Notes: generated by a model from the letters alone, not told the origin. Positions 44,808-54,206 are shown, counted from the first letter of the stretch. The stretch is 64,000 nt of DNA from Niveibacterium microcysteis (GCF_017161445.1 NZ_CP071060.1:248001-312000), one strand, 5' to 3'. Program-made: numbers and translations.

Positions 44808-46547
44808 ATGGCGGGACAGAGGATGAGCGAGAACCAAGAATACGTGCCGCAGATGCGGCACTTCCAGGCGTTGTTTACACGCTATCGCGACGATACGGAT
44901 CGACTGGCAGTGCTGCAGTCGCGTTTCGGGCTGCAACGCGTGGCGCCCTCCGACACCACGCCATTCCCGGCCGAGAGTGCGTTGCAGATGAGCGAATGGC
45001 TGCATGCCGCTGGCGATCCGCATGCGTTTGCATGGCTGGCGGGGCAGCTCGACATGGGGGCGGGCGATGGCCTGGTCTACTACCTGCGCGCCCATGACAC
45101 CCTGCAGGCGGCACTCGATGAGCTCGCGCGGCTCGCTCCGGTGCTTTTTCCCGATGGCAGTTTTCGTTGGGCGAGCGATGGTCACCAGCTGACGATGGTG
45201 CTGGTGCCGGTGCTGCGTCCGGAGCGCCTCGGCAGGCGCCAGCGCTACGAGTCGATTCTCGTATGGCTGGTGCGCGTGCTCGACTACATCTGCGGGGTGA
45301 GGCTGCCCGTGCTGCATGCCGAGGTGATGACCGAAGACGCCGGCGACCCGGCAACGCTTGCGGCGCTACTGGGCGTTACGCCCCGCATGGGCGCCACCAC
45401 TTTCTCGCTGACCTACGCGGCTGATGTGCTCAAGCTGCACTTGCCAGGCGCCAGTGAGGCGCTGCGCCAGACGATACGACCGATGTACGAGCGCGAACTG
45501 ACCCAGATGCTCGAGCACACCAGCGCGGTGCGTCGCGTGGCCGGGTGGCTCGCCGCGCTGCCCGACCTTGGTGGCGCAGGCCTTGATTCAGCCGCGGCCG
45601 CGCTGGCGATGGGTGCAAGCACCTTGCGGCGACAGTTGGCGGCGGAGGGCTGTCGCTTCTCGACGCTGCTCGCGGCGCATCGCGCGCGCCTCGCGCTTGA
45701 CGCGGTGCTCTGCACGGACGAGAAGGCCGAGCGCCTGGCGCTGCGCATGGGCTATGCCGATCGCAGCAGCTTCGAACGCGGGTTCTGCGATCGCTTCGGC
45801 GTAAGGCCCGCGCAGGTGCGCCGAGCCGCCCAGGAGTTAATTGGCGCACGACGCTGTGGCGACTGGGGCGCGCCACAGGCCTGGCCGCGGCACAGCCCGA
45901 AGCTCGACTGGCTCCGACAGGTGCTCGCCGAAGGGGGCGCTGGGCCTGCACTGGTGTGCGACGCGTTTGCGGCCGACCCGGTGCTGCAATTGCGGTTGCT
46001 CGGGCTGTGTGGGGAGCCGGTGCACGGCGCACGCGAATCGGCGGTGATCGATAGCGACTTGCTCGCACGCATGCCGCGGGCAAGCGTGCAGCAGGTGGTC
46101 GAATCGAGCTTGCCAGCCGAAGCGCCGACAGCCGAGGCGCTGTACGCATGGCGTTGCGGAGCGCTGGCCGCGCGTGCGGTGGGCCTGCTGGCGCCGCAGC
46201 TGGCGCCGGACGACGCGGCAGCGCTCCGGCTGGCGGCCTTTGCGCACAATCTGGGGCGGCTCGCTGCGCCCGCGGCGGCAGGGCGTGCGGTGGATGGCAT
46301 CGATGCCACCTGGCTGTTGCTTGCCACCTGGCACGTGCCGCCGGCGATCCTGGGCTGGCTGCGTGAGCGCCATGCGCCCGCCTCGGCGGCCGGCGAGGCG
46401 TTGGCGCTTGCGGTGGCTTGGGCGGAAGCGGTGCTCGCCGGCGCGGAGACCACCGCGCGTTGTGCCGTAGAGTCGCAAATTGCCGCGCGAGCATCCGCGC
46501 AGGTGTGTGCCGAGCTCGCAGCGATTGCGCGGAGCGTTGTGGATTGA
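44808..46547 (+). CDS. AraC-type regulator fused to an HDOD-like domain
   Basis: A 579-residue protein with three parts. Residues about 10-240 resemble the arabinose-binding-like sensor domain of OruR/ArgR-type AraC regulators (MYERELTQMLEH, GVTPRMGATTFSL). About 250-340 is the AraC helix-turn-helix: ALAMGASTLRRQLAAEG and ERLALRMGYADRSSFERGFCDRFGVRPAQVRR. The remaining 230 residues read as an HDOD domain: RAVGLLAPQLAPDDAAALRLAAFAHNLGRLA, WLLLATWHVPPAIL. The usual HD pair is HN in AHNLGRL, so phosphohydrolase activity is unlikely. The start may be 44808 or 44823; both ribosome-binding sites are poorly spaced. Confidence 0.8.
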   Translation: MAGQRMSENQEYVPQMRHFQALFTRYRDDTDRLAVLQSRFGLQRVAPSDTTPFPAESALQMSEWLHAAGDPHAFAWLAGQLDMGAGDGLVYYLRAHDTLQAALDELARLAPVLFPDGSFRWASDGHQLTMVLVPVLRPERLGRRQRYESILVWLVRVLDYICGVRLPVLHAEVMTEDAGDPATLAALLGVTPRMGATTFSLTYAADVLKLHLPGASEALRQTIRPMYERELTQMLEHTSAVRRVAGWLAALPDLGGAGLDSAAAALAMGASTLRRQLAAEGCRFSTLLAAHRARLALDAVLCTDEKAERLALRMGYADRSSFERGFCDRFGVRPAQVRRAAQELIGARRCGDWGAPQAWPRHSPKLDWLRQVLAEGGAGPALVCDAFAADPVLQLRLLGLCGEPVHGARESAVIDSDLLARMPRASVQQVVESSLPAEAPTAEALYAWRCGALAARAVGLLAPQLAPDDAAALRLAAFAHNLGRLAAPAAAGRAVDGIDATWLLLATWHVPPAILGWLRERHAPASAAGEALALAVAWAEAVLAGAETTARCAVESQIAARASAQVCAELAAIARSVVD

Positions 46548-46602
46548 TCGGTGGCGCCCGGGCGGCCGTTATGATGAGCGTCCGACACCGAGGAACTCTC
46601 CG

Positions 46603-47514
46603 TTGAAAGCCGCATCCCGCCCGTCCATGGTCATCCTCCTGCAGGTGCTGGTTGCATTCATCTGGGGCGGCACCTGGATCGCGGGCCGCATCGTCGCGGC
46701 CGAGATGCCTCCTCTTGCTGCCGCCGGCTGGCGCTTCGTGCTGGGCACGCTGACGCTTGGCCTGCTGGTGTGGCGCAGCGCCGGCGGTCTGCCGCGAATC
46801 GGCCGCGCCGACCTGGGGCGTGTCTGCGCGATGGGTGCCACCGGCATCCTGTTCTATAACCTGTGTTTCTTCTATGGCCTGCAGCATGTGCAGGCGGGCC
46901 GTGGCGCGCTGGTGATTGCGCTGAATCCGGTGGCGGTGGCGCTCGCCGCGTGGCTGTTGATGGGTGAATCCTTGAGCCGCACGCGGCTTGCCGGCGTGGC
47001 GATCGCGCTGGCGGGCTGCCTGTTGGTGATCGGTCGCGGCGACCCGCTGGCACTGCTGCGTGGCGAGATCGGTGTCGGCGAGCTGGCGATACTCGGCTGC
47101 GTGGCCGGATGGTGTGCCTACACCCTGATCGGGCGGCGTGCGAGCCGCACGCTCGCACCGCTGACGATGACCTTCTATGCATCCCTGGCGGGCGGCGTCA
47201 TGTTGCTGGCGACCGGGCTCATTGAGGGCAGCCTGCGCGGCATGCCCACGGTTTCCTGGCGCGCCGTGGCTTCGCTGCTGTATCTCGGTGTGCTGGGCAG
47301 CGGCTTTTCGTATGTCTGGTACGCGCAGGGCGTGATGCGGCTCGGCGCTGCGCGCGCGGCAGCCTTCATCAATCTGGTGCCGCTCAGCGCCGTGTTGCTC
47401 GGCGCGCTGATACTCGACGAACATGTCGGCCTGCTGGTGCTCGCGGGCGGCGCGCTGGTGCTGCTGGGCGTATGGCTGACGAATCGGACTCAATCTGGAG
47501 GAAGCAAGGCATGA
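46603..47514 (+). CDS. EamA/DMT family transporter
   Basis: A 303-residue inner-membrane protein with ten predicted helices in two EamA repeats. The first opens LLQVLVAFIWGGTWIAGRIVA and the second contains WCAYTLIGRRA and a late LVPLSAVLLGALILDEH. These are typical drug/metabolite superfamily exporters; the substrate is unknown. TTG at 46603 has AGGA eight bases upstream; ATG at 46627 is the alternative. The stop overlaps the SDR start as ATGA. Confidence 0.85.
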   Translation: MKAASRPSMVILLQVLVAFIWGGTWIAGRIVAAEMPPLAAAGWRFVLGTLTLGLLVWRSAGGLPRIGRADLGRVCAMGATGILFYNLCFFYGLQHVQAGRGALVIALNPVAVALAAWLLMGESLSRTRLAGVAIALAGCLLVIGRGDPLALLRGEIGVGELAILGCVAGWCAYTLIGRRASRTLAPLTMTFYASLAGGVMLLATGLIEGSLRGMPTVSWRAVASLLYLGVLGSGFSYVWYAQGVMRLGAARAAAFINLVPLSAVLLGALILDEHVGLLVLAGGALVLLGVWLTNRTQSGGSKA

Positions 47515-48194
47515 CGCGCAAGACGGTTCTGATCGCAGGGGCTTCACGCGGTATCGGTCTGGAATTCGCGCGGCAATACGCGATCCAGGGCTGGAAGGTC
47601 TACGCCGGCGTGCGTACCCCGGCGAAGGCGACCGAGCTGCTGCGTGTGAAGGGTGTCGAGGTGTTACCGCTCGACGTGACCTCGGCCAATTCGATTGCCG
47701 GCGCCGCATGGCATGCCGACGAAGATCCGCTCAACCTGTTGATCGTGTGTGCCGGACTGTATGGGCCGGAGACGACAAGTTTTCTGGCGCCGGGCGATGC
47801 CGATTTTGATGCCGTGATGCGTACCAACGTGCTCGGCCCGATGCGTGTGATCCAGGCCTTCGCCGATTCGGTGATCGGTGCGCGCGGCACGATCGCGGTG
47901 ATCTCATCCGAGATGGGCTCGATCAGCGGTGCTCGCGGCAGCAAGGGGCTGCTCTACCGCGCATCGAAGGCGGCGGTGAACATGGTTGCGAAGTGCGCGG
48001 CGAACGAATACGGCCCGCGTGGTGCCACGGTGGTGACGTTGCATCCGGGCTGGGTCAAGACCGACATGGGCGGCCCGAACGCCGAGATCGAGGCTTACGA
48101 CTCGGTGGTCGGCATGCGCGGCGTGCTTGAGCGAGTCGGGCCCGCGGAGAACGGCGGCTACTTCAACTACGACGGTACGCCGATCACATGGTGA
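47511..48194 (+). CDS. Short-chain dehydrogenase/reductase
   Basis: A 227-residue oxidoreductase. The NAD(P) motif GASRGIG is at residues 9-15. The catalytic Ser is in the ISSEMGSISG region and the Y-x-x-x-K pair is in LLYRASKAAVN. GAGGAAGC precedes the ATG. Its position, overlapping one EamA transporter and followed by another 24 bases later, suggests that the three form one small operon. Substrate unknown. Confidence 0.88.
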   Translation: MTRKTVLIAGASRGIGLEFARQYAIQGWKVYAGVRTPAKATELLRVKGVEVLPLDVTSANSIAGAAWHADEDPLNLLIVCAGLYGPETTSFLAPGDADFDAVMRTNVLGPMRVIQAFADSVIGARGTIAVISSEMGSISGARGSKGLLYRASKAAVNMVAKCAANEYGPRGATVVTLHPGWVKTDMGGPNAEIEAYDSVVGMRGVLERVGPAENGGYFNYDGTPITW

Positions 48195-48218
48195 GCGATT
48201 GCATCGCACTGCGGGGGT

Positions 48219-49094
48219 GTGGCACTGAGCGCTGAAGCGTTTGCGCTGGTGCTGTGCGGCGCTCTGCTGCACGCGCTGTGGAATCTGCAAGCCAAGCGGG
48301 CTTCCGGCGGCTTGCCCTTCGTCTGGTTGTACGGGCTTGTCAGCCTGGTGGCGGCGATGCCGCTGATTGCGCTGCTGCTGTGGCGTGACCCTTCGCAATG
48401 GCCCGGCGTATCCGGCTGGTCGGTCATCGCGGCGAGCGCTGCGGTGCACGTGCTGTATGGCCTGGTGCTGCAGAAGGGCTATCGCGCGAGCGATTTCGCT
48501 ATCGTCTATCCACTCGCACGCGGAACCGGGCCGCTGTTCTCGGTGCTTGCCGCCGTGTTAATTCTCGGCGAACTGCCGGGCCTGGTCGGCGCTTCCGGCA
48601 TCGCCCTGTTGCTGGCGGGCATCGTGCTGGTGAGTGGTCTTGTGCCGCTGCGTGCTCGCTCGCCGGCACAGCGGCGGGGTTTGCTTTGGGGCGGCCTCAC
48701 CGGTTTGTGTATCGCGATCTACACGCTGATCGACGCGTGGGCGGTCAAGCGCATCGGCATGTCGCCGGTTTTGTACTACTGCCTCAGCCTTGGCGTGCGC
48801 ACGGTATTGCTCGCGCCGCTGGCCGCACGCCATGCGGCGGCGGTACGCACACAGTGGTTGGCGTTTCGTGGCCCGGTCTTGGCGGTTGGCCTGCTATCAC
48901 CAGTCGCGTACATGCTGGTGCTGACGGCGATGGTGATCGCGCCGCTCAGCTATGTGGCGCCGCTGCGCGAACTGTCGATGCTGCTCGGGGTATGGTTGGG
49001 GGCCCGCGTGCTGCGCGAGACGCTGAGCCCGCTGCGGCTGGTCGGCACCCTGTGCATGTTGGCTGGGGTGGCGGCGCTCGCCTGCGCGCGTTGA
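48219..49094 (+). CDS. EamA/DMT family transporter (second)
   Basis: A 291-residue membrane protein with about ten helices. The first repeat has LLHALWNLQAKRA and the second GLTGLCIAIYTLIDAWAVKR; ASDFAIVYPLARGTGPLF is a conserved segment of this subgroup. The GTG start at 48219 follows a GGGGG stretch. It is more distantly related to the first EamA gene than a recent duplicate would be, judged by eye. Confidence 0.82.
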   Translation: MALSAEAFALVLCGALLHALWNLQAKRASGGLPFVWLYGLVSLVAAMPLIALLLWRDPSQWPGVSGWSVIAASAAVHVLYGLVLQKGYRASDFAIVYPLARGTGPLFSVLAAVLILGELPGLVGASGIALLLAGIVLVSGLVPLRARSPAQRRGLLWGGLTGLCIAIYTLIDAWAVKRIGMSPVLYYCLSLGVRTVLLAPLAARHAAAVRTQWLAFRGPVLAVGLLSPVAYMLVLTAMVIAPLSYVAPLRELSMLLGVWLGARVLRETLSPLRLVGTLCMLAGVAALACAR

Positions 49095-49234
49095 TCCTTT
49101 GCTGCAAAGCATTGTCGGGATTCGGCATACGCAGGCCGGGGCCATGCGGCAAAATGGTGGCTTGAAGGCCGCGCCAGAAGCGCGGCATGCCCCACACCGC
49201 TGGCGCCACCCGCCGGCCCGAACCGGATCACCCG

Positions 49235-50803
49235 ATGACCCTCGCCCCATGGCGCCTCGCGCCGCTCTGCCTGCTTCTGCTTGCCGCCTGTTCAAAAACC
49301 CCCGAAACCGCCGCTCCGGCCGCACCCGCGACGCCGCCGGCTGTTCCAGCTGCGAGCGGCAGCGCCGCCGTCGCGTGGTTCAAGGGTGACGTGGATGCCG
49401 CCTTCGCCGAGGCGAAGCGCAGCAACAAGCCGGTTTTCCTGTACTGGGGGGCGGTGTGGTGCCCGTACTGCAACCAGGTCAAGGCGACGCTGTTCAACCG
49501 CGCCGACTTTGCCGAACGCGCCAAGCAGTTCATCCCGCTCGAGCTCGACGGTGATTCGCCGGAAGGCCAGAAGCTGGCGGCCCGCTTCAAGGTGCGTGGC
49601 TACCCCACGATGATCCTGTTCCGCCCCGACGGCACCGAGCTGACGCGCCTGCCTGGCGAAGTCGATGCGCAACGCTATCTGCAGGTGCTCGCGCTGGGCA
49701 TGAATGCGAACCGACCGGTCAAGGAGGTCCTTGCTGCTGCGCTGGCCGGCAAGCCGACCACGGCGGACGACTGGCGCCTGCTGGCCTTCTACCCTTTCGA
49801 TGCCGACGAAGAACAGCTGGTCAGCAAGGCCGCGCTGCCCGGCACGCTGGCGCGCCTCGCGGCCGCCGTGCCGCCTGCGGAAGCCGAGCTGGCGACCCGT
49901 CTCGCGCTCAAGGCCTTTGTGGCTCAGGCGCAGGTGGAACCGCTACCGAAGCTGGCGGGCGACGCCGGTGCGCAACTGCTGGCAAAGCTGCTTGCTGGTC
50001 CGGCGGAGGTGCGCAGCCATTTTGACTTGCTGATCGTTGATCCGGACAAGGTCGTGACCTTGCTCACACCGGCTGGCGGCGCGCCGCGCCTTGCGCTGGC
50101 TGCGCAATGGAGCAAGTCGCTCGAATCGCTGACGCAGGACGCCACGCTGTCCACCACCGATCGCCTGTCGGCGCTTGGTGCGCGTGTCGCGCTCGGCAAG
50201 CTGGCGGGCGCAACGCCGCTGGATCCGGCACTGCTGCGCAGCCAGGTGAGCGCTGCGGACGCGGCCTCCAGCAATGGTTTCGAGCGTCAGTCAGTGATCT
50301 ACACCGCAGCTGGCGTGCTGACCGACGCCGGTTTGCTCGACGATTCGGATGCATTGCTGAAGGCTGAACTCAAGCGTTCTCACGCCCCCTACTACTTCAT
50401 GCGAATGCTGGGCGGCAATGCGAAGAAGCGCGGCGATGTGGCCGCTGCCTTGAAGTGGTACGAGGAGGCGTGGACGGCGTCGCAAGGTTCGGCAACGCGT
50501 TTGCAGTGGGGCGGCGGCTACCTCAATGGTCTGCTCGATCTGGCGCCGTCCGACGAGGCGCGCATCGAGGTGGCCAGCAGCAAGCTCTTCGCCGAAACAG
50601 CCTCCACCCCCAACGCGTTCTATGAACGCAATCGCGCGGTGCTTGAGCGCAGCGCCAAGAAGCTCGCCGAGTGGAACGCGGGCGGCAAGCACCAGGCCAG
50701 CTATCGGCGCATCGTCGCGCAGGCGGCGCAGATGTGCGCAAAGCTGCCGGCCGACGATGCACAGCGGCCGGTGTGCGAAGGCTTGTTCAAGGCGCGTGGC
50801 TGA
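49235..50803 (+). CDS. Thioredoxin-like lipoprotein
   Basis: A 522-residue predicted lipoprotein. The lipobox LLLLAAC is followed by a Pro/Ala-rich linker to about residue 48. A thioredoxin fold follows, with the active site GAVWCPYCNQV near residue 77 and the cis-proline in GYPTMILF. The rest is helical with a late MCAKLPADDAQRPVC segment holding two cysteines. It resembles periplasmic thioredoxin-fold reductases of the TlpA/DsbD-gamma kind; the electron donor is unknown. ATG at 49235 opens the signal peptide. Confidence 0.8.
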   Translation: MTLAPWRLAPLCLLLLAACSKTPETAAPAAPATPPAVPAASGSAAVAWFKGDVDAAFAEAKRSNKPVFLYWGAVWCPYCNQVKATLFNRADFAERAKQFIPLELDGDSPEGQKLAARFKVRGYPTMILFRPDGTELTRLPGEVDAQRYLQVLALGMNANRPVKEVLAAALAGKPTTADDWRLLAFYPFDADEEQLVSKAALPGTLARLAAAVPPAEAELATRLALKAFVAQAQVEPLPKLAGDAGAQLLAKLLAGPAEVRSHFDLLIVDPDKVVTLLTPAGGAPRLALAAQWSKSLESLTQDATLSTTDRLSALGARVALGKLAGATPLDPALLRSQVSAADAASSNGFERQSVIYTAAGVLTDAGLLDDSDALLKAELKRSHAPYYFMRMLGGNAKKRGDVAAALKWYEEAWTASQGSATRLQWGGGYLNGLLDLAPSDEARIEVASSKLFAETASTPNAFYERNRAVLERSAKKLAEWNAGGKHQASYRRIVAQAAQMCAKLPADDAQRPVCEGLFKARG

Positions 50804-50952
50804 TGCCGGCGGCCGTTGACCGGCATCAACGCCCAGCGGCCGCCCGTCCGTAATCTTTCCCCTGTTGGCAGTGTGGTGATTGAGCTCGCCGTACTGTGGT
50901 GGAACGGGACAAGAACGGGCGCGATCACGCCCAAACGCCAGGGGAGGCGAGG

Positions 50953-51075
50953 ATGGACATTACAGCAAGCTTGATCGGATTCTTCGGTGGTTATGTCGTG
51001 GCAGTGGTGGTCGGTGCGCTGCTGATCGCGATGGTCACGACGCTCGAAAATCAGAACAAATCGCAGCGGCACTGA
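50953..51075 (+). CDS. Small single-span membrane protein (40 aa)
   Basis: A 40-residue frame starting at ATG 50953 with a strong ribosome-binding site (GGGGAGGCGAGG) directly upstream. The product MDITASLIGFFGGYVVAVVV... is one hydrophobic helix from about residue 6 to 29 with a polar C-terminus ending in Lys/Gln/Arg/His. It is too short for most annotation pipelines. A terminator follows 46 bases later, so it forms its own transcription unit. Function unknown. Confidence 0.6.
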   Translation: MDITASLIGFFGGYVVAVVVGALLIAMVTTLENQNKSQRH

Positions 51076-51119
51076 CGCGGCGACGGCGCGGGCAAAGCCC
51101 GCCGGTTCCAGTACCTGAA

Positions 51120-51156
51120 GCGCCCCGACTGCTTGCCGGCCGGGGCGTTTTCTTTT
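51120..51156 (+). terminator. Rho-independent terminator after the 40-aa gene
   Basis: CGCCCCG (51121-51127) and CGGGGCG (51141-51147) form a stem with a 13-base loop, followed by TTTTCTTTT. Confidence 0.8.
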
Positions 51157-51266
51157 GCGTTTGTGGCAAATCACCGCCCGGGTGACTGTTCAATCGACAC
51201 AGGGGCCGATAGGCTGTCGGCAGGCATCCACCCGATGCCCTCTCAACCCCTTGTGGAGTGACACTC

Positions 51267-51545
51267 TTGAACAAGATCCTTCTATGCCTGCTGGCGGCAG
51301 CCTTGTCGTCGGCCCTGAGCGCTTGCGCGACAGACCCCGCGACAGACGGAGCCGCCGCAAGCGATACGAGTACGGCTGCTACGGCGGACGACGGCGAAGA
51401 GCGCGTCTACATCACCGGCAGCATCATTCCGCGCAAGCCGCGCGCGGGTGAGGGTGTGCAGACGGTAGCCCCTGACGCGATTCTCGGTGGCGCGTCGCGC
51501 CATTCCACGCCGGGTAGCAGCGGCGGTTCCACGGCAGGGCCGTAA
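51267..51545 (+). CDS. Small lipoprotein
   Basis: A 92-residue predicted lipoprotein starting at TTG 51267, with GGAG eight bases upstream; a GTG at 51258 is possible. The signal peptide ends in lipobox LSAC. The mature part is Ala/Ser/Asp-rich, then has [14 protein letters not shown], a pattern like the start of TonB-dependent receptor plugs, and a Gly/Ser tail. No family is recognised. Confidence 0.55.
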   Translation: MNKILLCLLAAALSSALSACATDPATDGAAASDTSTAATADDGEERVYITGSIIPRKPRAGEGVQTVAPDAILGGASRHSTPGSSGGSTAGP

Positions 51546-51732
51546 GCGGGCCTTTGCGGCGGGCTGGCCGATCAAAGATCGTCATCGGGAAGTCAGTCTC
51601 AGGCGTCGCGGGCGGCGACAATCGGGCCCCCACGGCGGGTGCCACAAGCGTCACGCCGGCGACTGCCCTGCGACCCGGGGCGATCCCGATCAGGCCTTAC
51701 CCGTCCGCCTATCGGCGGCGAGGAGACACGCA

Positions 51733-52869
51733 ATGCTGCTGACGCAAGACCAGGAAATGATCCGCGATGCGGTGCGCGCCTACGCGCAGGACTGCATCGC
51801 CCCGCACGCCGCGGCCTGGGATCGCGACCATGAATTTCCGCGCGAGGCGCTCGCAGGCTTGGCCGCCCTTGGTGTGCTGGGCATCGTGGTGCCGGAAGGC
51901 GATGGCGGCGCGGGCCTCGACTATGTGTCGCTGGCGCTGGCGATTGAAGAAATCGCGGCGGCCGACGGCGCGACCTCTACCATCGTCAGCGTGCAGAACT
52001 CCGTCGTTTGCGGGCCCCTCAAGGCCTTCGGCAGCGCTGCGCAGAAGCGCGAATGGCTTGCGCCGCTGGCGCGCGGCGAAAAGCTTGGGTGTTTCTGCCT
52101 GACGGAACCGCATGTCGGCTCCGATGCCGGTGCAATCCGTACCCGCGCGCTGCGCGACGGCGATGGCTGGCGCATCAACGGCGTGAAGCAATTCATCACC
52201 ACCGGCAAGCACGCCGATGTCGCGATCGTGTTTGCGGTGACCGATCCTGCAGCGGGCAAGAAAGGCATCTCCGCCTTCGTCGTACCGAGCAGCGCCCCCG
52301 GCTACATCGTGGCGCGGGTCGAGGACAAGCTGGGGCAGCGTGCGTCCGACACCGCGCAGATCCTGTTCGAGGACTGCCGCGTCGGCGCCGATGCCTTGCT
52401 CGGCGCCGAAGGTGAGGGCTACCGCATCGCGCTTGCGAACCTCGAAGGTGGCCGAATCGGCATTGCCGCGCAGGCCGTCGGCATGGCGCGGGCGGCGCTG
52501 GAAGCCGCGCTGCGCTATGCAAAGGAACGCGAGAGCTTTGGTCAGCCGATCATCGGCCACCAGGCGGTGGCCTTCCGGCTCGCCGACATGGCCACGCGCA
52601 TCGAGGCCGCACGCCAGCTGGTGTGGCATGCGGCGGCGCTCAAGGATGCGGGCCGCCCGTGTTTGCAGGAAGCCTCGCAGGCAAAGCTCTTCGCCAGCGA
52701 GATGGCCGAGCAGGTGTGCTCGGATGCGATCCAGATCCACGGCGGCTATGGCTATGTGAGCGACTTCCCGGTCGAGCGCATCTACCGTGATGTGCGGGTA
52801 TGCCAGATCTACGAGGGCACCAGCGATATCCAGCGGCTGGTGATCAGCCGGGCGCTGGCCGGCGCCTGA
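51733..52869 (+). CDS. Acyl-CoA dehydrogenase (short/medium-chain type)
   Basis: A 378-residue FAD enzyme. AGGAG precedes the ATG. Flavin-binding [13 protein letters not shown] and the FITTGKHAD segment are present. The catalytic Glu is in [16 protein letters not shown], the usual short/medium-chain position, unlike the liuA product at 39076. The substrate is unknown. It opens the plus-strand catabolic run that leads into liuB, and could act on a short branched or straight acyl-CoA. Confidence 0.9.
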   Translation: MLLTQDQEMIRDAVRAYAQDCIAPHAAAWDRDHEFPREALAGLAALGVLGIVVPEGDGGAGLDYVSLALAIEEIAAADGATSTIVSVQNSVVCGPLKAFGSAAQKREWLAPLARGEKLGCFCLTEPHVGSDAGAIRTRALRDGDGWRINGVKQFITTGKHADVAIVFAVTDPAAGKKGISAFVVPSSAPGYIVARVEDKLGQRASDTAQILFEDCRVGADALLGAEGEGYRIALANLEGGRIGIAAQAVGMARAALEAALRYAKERESFGQPIIGHQAVAFRLADMATRIEAARQLVWHAAALKDAGRPCLQEASQAKLFASEMAEQVCSDAIQIHGGYGYVSDFPVERIYRDVRVCQIYEGTSDIQRLVISRALAGA

Positions 52870-52988
52870 CGCAAAAACTGCGCCGCTGCAACGCGATTGC
52901 GCAAGACGCTGACAGCGCCTTGGACTAGCATGGGCGGGTGCCGCAAAGGTGACCGCCCGAGCGTTGTCCAACCCCCTGGAGAGCTGAA

Positions 52989-53591
52989 TTGAGCGCCTTC
53001 ATCGATTTCTATTTCGACTTTGCTTCCCCGTATTCCTATGTCGCGGCCCACATGATCGAGGAGATCGCCGAGCGGCATAAACGCAGCGTGATCTGGCATC
53101 CCGTCGTCATCGGCAATGCCTTCAAGGCGGTTGGCGGCGCACCGATGCAGACGCTGCCGCTGCGCAACGAGTATGTGGAAAAGGACGTTGCGCGCCTCGC
53201 GCGTTATCTCGGGTTGCCGTATGAGCATCCGAGTTCCTATCCGGTGCCAACCCAGGCCGCGGCCTGCGCATTCCTGTGGGGGCAGGATCGTGACCCGGAG
53301 CGTGCGAAGGAGTTTGCCCGCAAGGTTTTCGCGGCCTACTTCGTCGAGGATCGCAACATCGCCGACCTCGATGTGATTCTGGAAATCATCGAATCCTTCG
53401 GCCTCGAACGCGCTGCAGCGCATGAGGCGCTCAACAGCGCGCCGCTGAAGGATCGCCTGAAGGCCGAAACCGATCTGGCGATGGCGCGTGGCGTGTTCTC
53501 CGCGCCCTTCTTCATCGTCGACGGCGAGCCGTTCTGGGGCTACTCGCGCCTGCCGATTCTCGAAAAGTGGCTGGCCGACGGCCCCTTCTGA
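52989..53591 (+). CDS. 2-hydroxychromene-2-carboxylate isomerase family protein, copy 1
   Basis: A 200-residue DsbA-fold (kappa-class GST-like) protein. It opens with IDFYFDFASPYSY, the HCCA-isomerase N-terminus with the active-site Ser, and has AAYFVEDRNIAD and GVFSAPFFIVDGEPFWGYSRL at the C-terminus. The family binds glutathione and isomerises naphthalene intermediates, but most genomic copies have unknown substrates. The start is TTG at 52989, with GGAGAG just before it. Its near twin follows after 11 bases. Confidence 0.85.
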   Translation: MSAFIDFYFDFASPYSYVAAHMIEEIAERHKRSVIWHPVVIGNAFKAVGGAPMQTLPLRNEYVEKDVARLARYLGLPYEHPSSYPVPTQAAACAFLWGQDRDPERAKEFARKVFAAYFVEDRNIADLDVILEIIESFGLERAAAHEALNSAPLKDRLKAETDLAMARGVFSAPFFIVDGEPFWGYSRLPILEKWLADGPF

Positions 53592-53602
53592 GGACACACC
53601 GC

Positions 53603-54205
53603 ATGCCTGCTCCAATCGACTTCTATTTCGACTTCGCTTCCCCCTACGGCTATCTCGCCGCCGAGGTGATCGACGAGATCGCCGCCAAGTACGGGCGGGT
53701 TGTGATCTGGCACCCGATCCTGCTCGGCGCCGCCTTCAAGGCAATGGGGGCCGCGCCGCTGCCCAGCGTGCCGCTCAAGGGCGAGTATGTGCAGCGCGAC
53801 GTTGCACGATCCGCGCGCTTTCTCGGCCTGCCGTTCCGGATGCCGACGCACTTCCCGATTCCGACGCAACATGCTGCGCGCGCGTTCCTGTGGCTGAACG
53901 ATCGCAACACCGGCCTTGCGCGCAAGTTCGCGCGCGCCGCCTACCGGGCCTACTTCGTCGAAGATCAGAACATCTCGGAGGCGGACGTCGTCCTGGCGAT
54001 TGCCGCCGAGCTTGGCATCGATCGCACCGAGCTGGCCGATGCGATGGCCTCGGGCGCGATCAAGGACCGTTTCAAGGCCGAGGTCGACGTTGCGCTTGCG
54101 CGCGGCGTGTTCGGTTCGCCCTTCTTCATCGTCGAGGGTGAGCCCTTCTGGGGCGTGGACCGCCTGCCGCAGTTGGAGAAGTGGCTCGCGGGGGGGCCGT
54201 TCTGA
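53603..54205 (+). CDS. 2-hydroxychromene-2-carboxylate isomerase family protein, copy 2
   Basis: A 200-residue paralogue of the gene before it, with the same signatures (IDFYFDFASPYGY, AYFVEDQNISEADVV, GVFGSPFFIVEGEPFWGVDRLP). The two match along their full length with no indels that I can see, so this is a tandem duplication followed by divergence. ATG at 53603 opens with PAPIDFYFD. No naphthalene dioxygenase genes lie nearby, so the classic pathway is not supported. Confidence 0.85.
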   Translation: MPAPIDFYFDFASPYGYLAAEVIDEIAAKYGRVVIWHPILLGAAFKAMGAAPLPSVPLKGEYVQRDVARSARFLGLPFRMPTHFPIPTQHAARAFLWLNDRNTGLARKFARAAYRAYFVEDQNISEADVVLAIAAELGIDRTELADAMASGAIKDRFKAEVDVALARGVFGSPFFIVEGEPFWGVDRLPQLEKWLAGGPF

Positions 54206-54206
54206 G

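Noticed and set aside
45430..47709. Long minus-strand frame opposite the AraC-HDOD and EamA genes
   Set aside because: Arg/Pro/Ala-rich with no recognisable domain and antisense to clear genes with intact motifs.
50801..50828. 9-bp inverted repeat TGATGCCGG / CCGGCATCA at the stop of the thioredoxin-like gene
   Set aside because: It overlaps the stop codon region and has no T tract, so calling it a terminator is not justified.
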